From assembly GCA_028285755.1 (NCBI GenBank), contig JANQOQ010000004.1:1-64000 (forward strand): a stretch of 64,000 nt of DNA. The letters run 5' to 3'. Of this stretch, positions 60,347-64,000 are shown piece after piece. The notes under the pieces are model-generated. The model was given only the letters and a program-made list of their open reading frames with translations, ran no database searches and was not told the origin of the DNA. The position numbers were made by a program, and so were the translations under genes. The first letter of the stretch is position 1. Each line of letters opens with the position of its first letter. The stretch is from Puniceicoccaceae bacterium. Its GTDB lineage: Bacteria; Verrucomicrobiota; Verrucomicrobiia; Opitutales; JAFGAQ01.

Positions 60347-61719
60347 TTCCTAAATAGTTCATTCCGCTTTATTAGAATCCGCTTCACCTGCTCATGCTTC
60401 GCACGAGTTATCCTAACGGTAGCAAATGCCAAACCACTGAGTATAAAGAGCGAGCCCACACCCACCCCAAAAACGATCGCTATGCGCCGACTGGCCTCAA
60501 GAGTTTGAACCTCCAAGTCTGCATTGTAACCAGTCCAATCCAACATATATCCAAAAAGTCCTATCCCAATCGCACGTGCTACCTTTGCTGAAAGTTTCCA
60601 AACCCCAAAAAACGCCCCGTCTCTGCGCTGTTTTGAGAAAACCTCATCATGGTCAATGGCATCTAGAACCAACGATTCAATAAGCAGAATAGATCCTACT
60701 GCAACCCCTCCAAATATCGCCATAAAAATAGGGCCTGCAACTCCACCCACAGGAAATAGTGGATAAAGTATACTACCACCTATTCCCAGAAAAAGAATAC
60801 CTATCATTGCAGGCACTTTCTTCCAGTAGCGCTTCCCTAGCCAGAGCCAGAAAGGAATAGACCCTATGATACAAAGTATAAAAAGACCTAAAATAATACC
60901 CACTTGAGTCTGTTCATCGAGTAGCAATCGGTCTTTGTAATAAAACAATGCAAAACTGGAGTTCAGTGCTCTGGCAGCACCGGCCAACGCAAAGGCAACT
61001 AAGAGTGCAAAAAAGAACCTATTGGTAACAACAGAGCAAAAATTGGAGATTATCTGACCAACAGTTATCCGTTGCTTATTTGAATCAGATTGAGTCGGCT
61101 TATTCTCGAATTTTCTTATACTTAGATAACAAATTATTGAGGTAGTGATCAATATCACACCTATTATCATAGCGGCTGTAGCACGACCTTCCGTAATCGT
61201 TCCTTCTGCAATAAGCAGATTCGGCAAACCTATGCCTAAAAGCAGACCTAGATTAGAAAAGAGAAGCCGCCACCCAATAAGGTTATTTCGCTGTGAGGTA
61301 GTTTCTGTCAAATCACCCACACACGCAATATGGGGAACTGCAACTATAGTCATACCAGTGTTTACAAGCATATAACAGAGCGTAAACCAAATAAGGAGAT
61401 AATGCTGATTATCCAATTGCATTGGATTAAACAACGCCTGCAAAAAAATCGCCATTACAATACCTCCAGCAAGAATGAAACCTCGGCGCTGCCCAAACCT
61501 TAGCTTTACCCGGTCGGAAATAGAACCCATTAACGGATCAGTGAACGCATCCCATAGCACGGCTATCATTGCACCATTTGCAACTAGCTTAGGATCTAGT
61601 CCAAATCCACGGATATAATACTCCAACAAATAAACCTGTAATAGCAGCTCAACGGCTGTCACACCGGTTTCTACCGAAGCATATCCACCCTTCCGCAAGG
61701 CATTAAATTTCTTATACAT
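60343..61719 (-). CDS. MFS/GPH-type sugar:cation symporter
   Basis: 458 aa with about 12 membrane helices. NGAMIAVLWDAFTDPLMGSISDR is the family motif in the first half (key part LWDAFTDPLMGSISD), followed by RFGQRRGFILAGG. LVLDAIDHDEVFSKQRRDG is the counterpart in the second half. It belongs to the GPH group like the protein at 36880 but shares little sequence outside motifs. It follows the receptor at 61821 on the same strand and likely imports the sugar delivered by that receptor, being unrelated to the convergent lipid operon. Confidence 0.9.
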   Translation of the reverse strand: MYKKFNALRKGGYASVETGVTAVELLLQVYLLEYYIRGFGLDPKLVANGAMIAVLWDAFTDPLMGSISDRVKLRFGQRRGFILAGGIVMAIFLQALFNPMQLDNQHYLLIWFTLCYMLVNTGMTIVAVPHIACVGDLTETTSQRNNLIGWRLLFSNLGLLLGIGLPNLLIAEGTITEGRATAAMIIGVILITTSIICYLSIRKFENKPTQSDSNKQRITVGQIISNFCSVVTNRFFFALLVAFALAGAARALNSSFALFYYKDRLLLDEQTQVGIILGLFILCIIGSIPFWLWLGKRYWKKVPAMIGILFLGIGGSILYPLFPVGGVAGPIFMAIFGGVAVGSILLIESLVLDAIDHDEVFSKQRRDGAFFGVWKLSAKVARAIGIGLFGYMLDWTGYNADLEVQTLEASRRIAIVFGVGVGSLFILSGLAFATVRITRAKHEQVKRILIKRNELFRN

Positions 61720-61768
61720 AGAGGCTTTGGGTAATCTAGCAAAATTACCTTTGGATTAAACAATAAAA

Positions 61769-61794
61769 AAGGCCGATCCTTACAGATCGGCCTT
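61769..61794 (-). terminator. Rho-independent terminator after the right-end TonB receptor
   Basis: AAGGCCGATC and GATCGGCCTT pair perfectly around a 6-base loop; on the minus strand TTTTTTATTG follows. It separates the receptor from the GPH symporter gene. Confidence 0.88.
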
Positions 61795-61820
61795 AAAACG
61801 ATTTAAACTAACTTAAGATA

Positions 61821-64000
61821 TCAGAAATTAAACACAGCTGTAAACTCAATACGGACCGGCTCACGTGCAACGACTGAACCGTTACCGTATCCTGCATTAG
61901 GTACGTCCCAGTTTTCCTCGTCGGTAACGTTGAATACCGTCGCCTTGAATTCCCACTGTTCATACTCGTAGAAAACCGTAAGATCGAGCTCATATTGCCA
62001 AGGGATTTCTACAGTATTGGCAGGGATTGAAAAGCCGGGAGTATTTCCGGTAGGATCGAATACGAATATGTCAAACCCTTCGTAGCCGGTATTCATAGGC
62101 CCGGTGACAACCACATTCGCACGCACACCCAGATCCTCAGTGATGTTGTAGCTCACGAGAGACACAAACTGATGCTCTGGATTGCCCGGATATTTAAACT
62201 CGTCATCAGGATTCGGGGCACTGGGGAATGTAGGTGTAATATACAGACCACCGGTTTCATTTGCACGATCCGCAGTATAACCCGTTGCAAAGAAACCAAG
62301 CGTTCGCACTGCATCGATAAATGAGTAACCAAATGTTGCATAAAGCTTGGGGCTTGGCTGATAATTTAGCTCAAACTCAAATGCATTCAGTTGCACGACA
62401 TCACGAGTTCCGTTTTGGTTTCTCTCAACGAATTCACGATCTACAATCGCCGTACCGATAAAGAGCTTATTCTCAACCAGCTGAAACTTCGCGCCTACCT
62501 CATGCAGCAGGCTTTCCTGAGGTTCTGCAAAATTGGCAACGTCGAAACGTCCTCCTGTGTCAGCGGGGGTCGATTGGCTGTAACCATAAGTGTAATAAAG
62601 ATTCATGTAGTCAGTCGCCTTGTAGGTAATGCTACCGCTGTAGTTCTCAAGCAGTACAGTGTCCTGCAACTTGAAGCCCTGCTCGTTGGCATCATCAAAA
62701 TCACCGTCTTCATTGAAGTCGAAACGACCGGTTGCCCCTACAATCGGGTGAACTTCTTCTGCATCCACAACGTCAAAACCGGCTCCAAGATCAATAATGA
62801 AGTTCTCAATCGCTTTGACGCTGAATTGAACAAAGGGGCCAAAGATAGTTCCTGTAGAATGCCCACCGGTTCCTCCATAATACCAGCGATCCAAAATACC
62901 ATGAGGCTCTTCATCCGGAACGTAAGGGTCACCATTATTGACAAACCCAAGATCAGGGACGCGGCGATTATTACCCTCAATTGGGCGCGTCAAATCCCAG
63001 AAGTTTACAGGCTCATTGAAGAAGTGATTTACAGACCACACATCCTCATAGCGGTAGCGCAGACCTGCACTCACGTCGTAATCTTCCTTCTCAACCACGA
63101 TCATTGCACGTGTGTCAAAGCTCCAGTTATCACGTAGAAGCTCAGAATAATGATAAGAGCTGAAAGTGCTACGATCGATCCATTGGAAATAGGAATTGGT
63201 TTCGATGTAAACGTCATCACTCAAGGTGAAAGTCTGGATAGCTTGCGCCCAAAAGTTTCTACCGTATGAATCATCACCCGGAGCCAAAAGGCGTATGCTA
63301 CGATCTAATTCTACAGGATTATCCAGATCGAGAGGGACGATGGTTGCAAAACCCGCACCTCCAAATACAGAAGCCATGTCAACGCCGGGAACTGCTCCTG
63401 GTATAAACACGCCAACTCCATCTCCCAACCGTGAGATGTAGTCGAAGTATTCCGCATCGGTCCCAATGTTGGGAATGTAAAGACCATCATCGATCAACTG
63501 CTGAGTAGGGCGATTCATTCCCCAGTTTTCTGTGTAGTCAGCCACGAAGAATTCTGCAGCGACAAAGAGTTCATAGCGGTCGCTGGGGCGATAGGTCATC
63601 GCACCATAAATAGCCTGAGTCTTCTTTTTGCCAAATTGATAATATCCTTCTGTGTCCTCACCGGAATAGGAAACGCGATATGCCAGCGTGTCACTGATCG
63701 GCGCACTGTAATCCACCTGCCAGAATCGAGTATCGTAAGAACCAATGGTTGCCGATATAACACCGCGCGCCTGGTCGAAGTAAGGACGCTTTGTGATCAA
63801 GTCTGCGAAACCACCAAGATAATTAGAAGTGCCAAAAATCGGACCTGCAGGGCCCTTAACAATGTTTACTGACTCAACCGCGTTAAAGTTGATGGGCAAT
63901 CCGTTACCATTACTGGTTAAGCCTTTACGGATGCCGTTTACGAAAAGGTCTGCCTCCTGACCACGGAGATTCGGTGTAGTCGGTGCGCCAAAGTTACTTG
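61821..64000 (-). CDS. TonB-dependent receptor, N-terminus beyond the right window edge
   Basis: At least 726 codons; the frame stays open to base 64000, so no start is seen. The first residues in the window (SNFGAPTTPNLRGQEADLFV) are in the plug domain, followed by NAVESVNIVKGPAGPIFG and FADLITKRPYFDQ. The barrel contains DVVQLNAFEFELNYQPSPKL and YATFGYSFIDAVRTLGFFAT and ends in VRIEFTAVFNF with terminal Phe. The layout resembles the 719-residue receptor at 10808. It likely imports a glycan product with the GPH symporter downstream. Confidence 0.9.
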   Translation of the reverse strand, partial: SNFGAPTTPNLRGQEADLFVNGIRKGLTSNGNGLPINFNAVESVNIVKGPAGPIFGTSNYLGGFADLITKRPYFDQARGVISATIGSYDTRFWQVDYSAPISDTLAYRVSYSGEDTEGYYQFGKKKTQAIYGAMTYRPSDRYELFVAAEFFVADYTENWGMNRPTQQLIDDGLYIPNIGTDAEYFDYISRLGDGVGVFIPGAVPGVDMASVFGGAGFATIVPLDLDNPVELDRSIRLLAPGDDSYGRNFWAQAIQTFTLSDDVYIETNSYFQWIDRSTFSSYHYSELLRDNWSFDTRAMIVVEKEDYDVSAGLRYRYEDVWSVNHFFNEPVNFWDLTRPIEGNNRRVPDLGFVNNGDPYVPDEEPHGILDRWYYGGTGGHSTGTIFGPFVQFSVKAIENFIIDLGAGFDVVDAEEVHPIVGATGRFDFNEDGDFDDANEQGFKLQDTVLLENYSGSITYKATDYMNLYYTYGYSQSTPADTGGRFDVANFAEPQESLLHEVGAKFQLVENKLFIGTAIVDREFVERNQNGTRDVVQLNAFEFELNYQPSPKLYATFGYSFIDAVRTLGFFATGYTADRANETGGLYITPTFPSAPNPDDEFKYPGNPEHQFVSLVSYNITEDLGVRANVVVTGPMNTGYEGFDIFVFDPTGNTPGFSIPANTVEIPWQYELDLTVFYEYEQWEFKATVFNVTDEENWDVPNAGYGNGSVVAREPVRIEFTAVFNF

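Noticed and set aside
62391-63137. Plus-strand open frame of 248 codons opposite the right-end TonB receptor
   Set aside because: It is a mirror of receptor codons with no recognisable motif or ribosome-binding site.
61821-63899. A start codon at 63899 for the right-end receptor
   Set aside because: The codon there is TTG inside the plug domain, and the same frame stays open to the window edge, so the gene is simply cut.
1-64000. CRISPR array, prophage or insertion sequence
   Set aside because: I saw no regularly spaced repeats, no phage structural genes, and no transposase-like protein or terminal inverted repeats around one.

Overview
The window looks like part of the chromosome of a marine Verrucomicrobiota bacterium, probably Opitutae/Puniceicoccales. 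This is inferred from gene content: many S1 sulfatases, sialidase-like beta-propellers, SSS and GPH sugar symporters, Gfo/Idh/MocA oxidoreductases, and TonB-dependent receptors that share an N-terminal 'L-x-P-F-[VL]' segment. No rRNA or marker gene is present, so the taxonomic call is tentative. There is one tRNA gene, no CRISPR array and no insertion sequence.

Region 1 (1-16.9 kb) is a glycan-utilisation locus. A long minus-strand operon runs from a TonB-dependent receptor (12967) through an FAD oxidoreductase, a sulfatase, an SSS symporter, an FN3-sialidase-like protein, a second sulfatase, a second sialidase-like protein and a Gfo/Idh/MocA enzyme to an Ldh-family dehydrogenase cut by the left edge. 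A divergent GntR regulator, a secreted CBM-sialidase-like protein and an N-acetylneuraminate-lyase-type aldolase follow. The lyase keeps the expected active-site residues, so sialic acid from a sulfated sialoglycan is the best guess for substrate. A 15-base motif near the GntR gene recurs as part of a perfect 27-base palindrome upstream of the third sialidase-like gene.

Region 2 (17.3-32.5 kb) is an amino-acid/peptide locus: an ornithine-cyclodeaminase-family imine reductase, a D-amino-acid oxidase, an M14 carboxypeptidase, a gamma-glutamyltransferase homologue, a D-threonine-aldolase-like PLP enzyme, an alpha/beta hydrolase, an isoaspartyl peptidase, a TPR protein, a TonB-dependent receptor and a threonine-dehydratase-like enzyme. 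The families match three of the four enzymes of the beta-hydroxyaspartate cycle. A decayed dicarboxylate symporter follows.

Region 3 (33.07-52.13 kb) is a genomic island in a tRNA-Ala(GGC) gene. The 3' two-thirds of the tRNA is repeated perfectly (51 bp) 19,001 bp away. The island carries a self-contained polysaccharide locus: polysaccharide lyase with F5/8C domain, beta-helix protein, GPH symporter, Gfo/Idh/MocA enzyme, sulfatase, large (alpha/alpha)-toroid-like protein, LacI regulator, 1170-aa TonB receptor, a LamG-like/DUF1961 protein and a BNR_4 propeller. Seven copies of a TGTTAnnnTAACA-type palindrome lie upstream of its transcription units, including lacI itself, and outline the regulon. 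No integrase is visible.

Region 4 (52.2-64 kb) resumes with a Tat-exported sugar-isomerase-like protein. An eight-gene, nearly gapless plus-strand operon for lipid tailoring follows: FAD oxidase, DUF1365, CFA-type methyltransferase, DUF1295, second CFA/CNMT-like methyltransferase, desaturase, peroxiredoxin and chalcone-isomerase-like protein. A GPH/MFS transporter and a TonB-dependent receptor cut by the right edge end the window.
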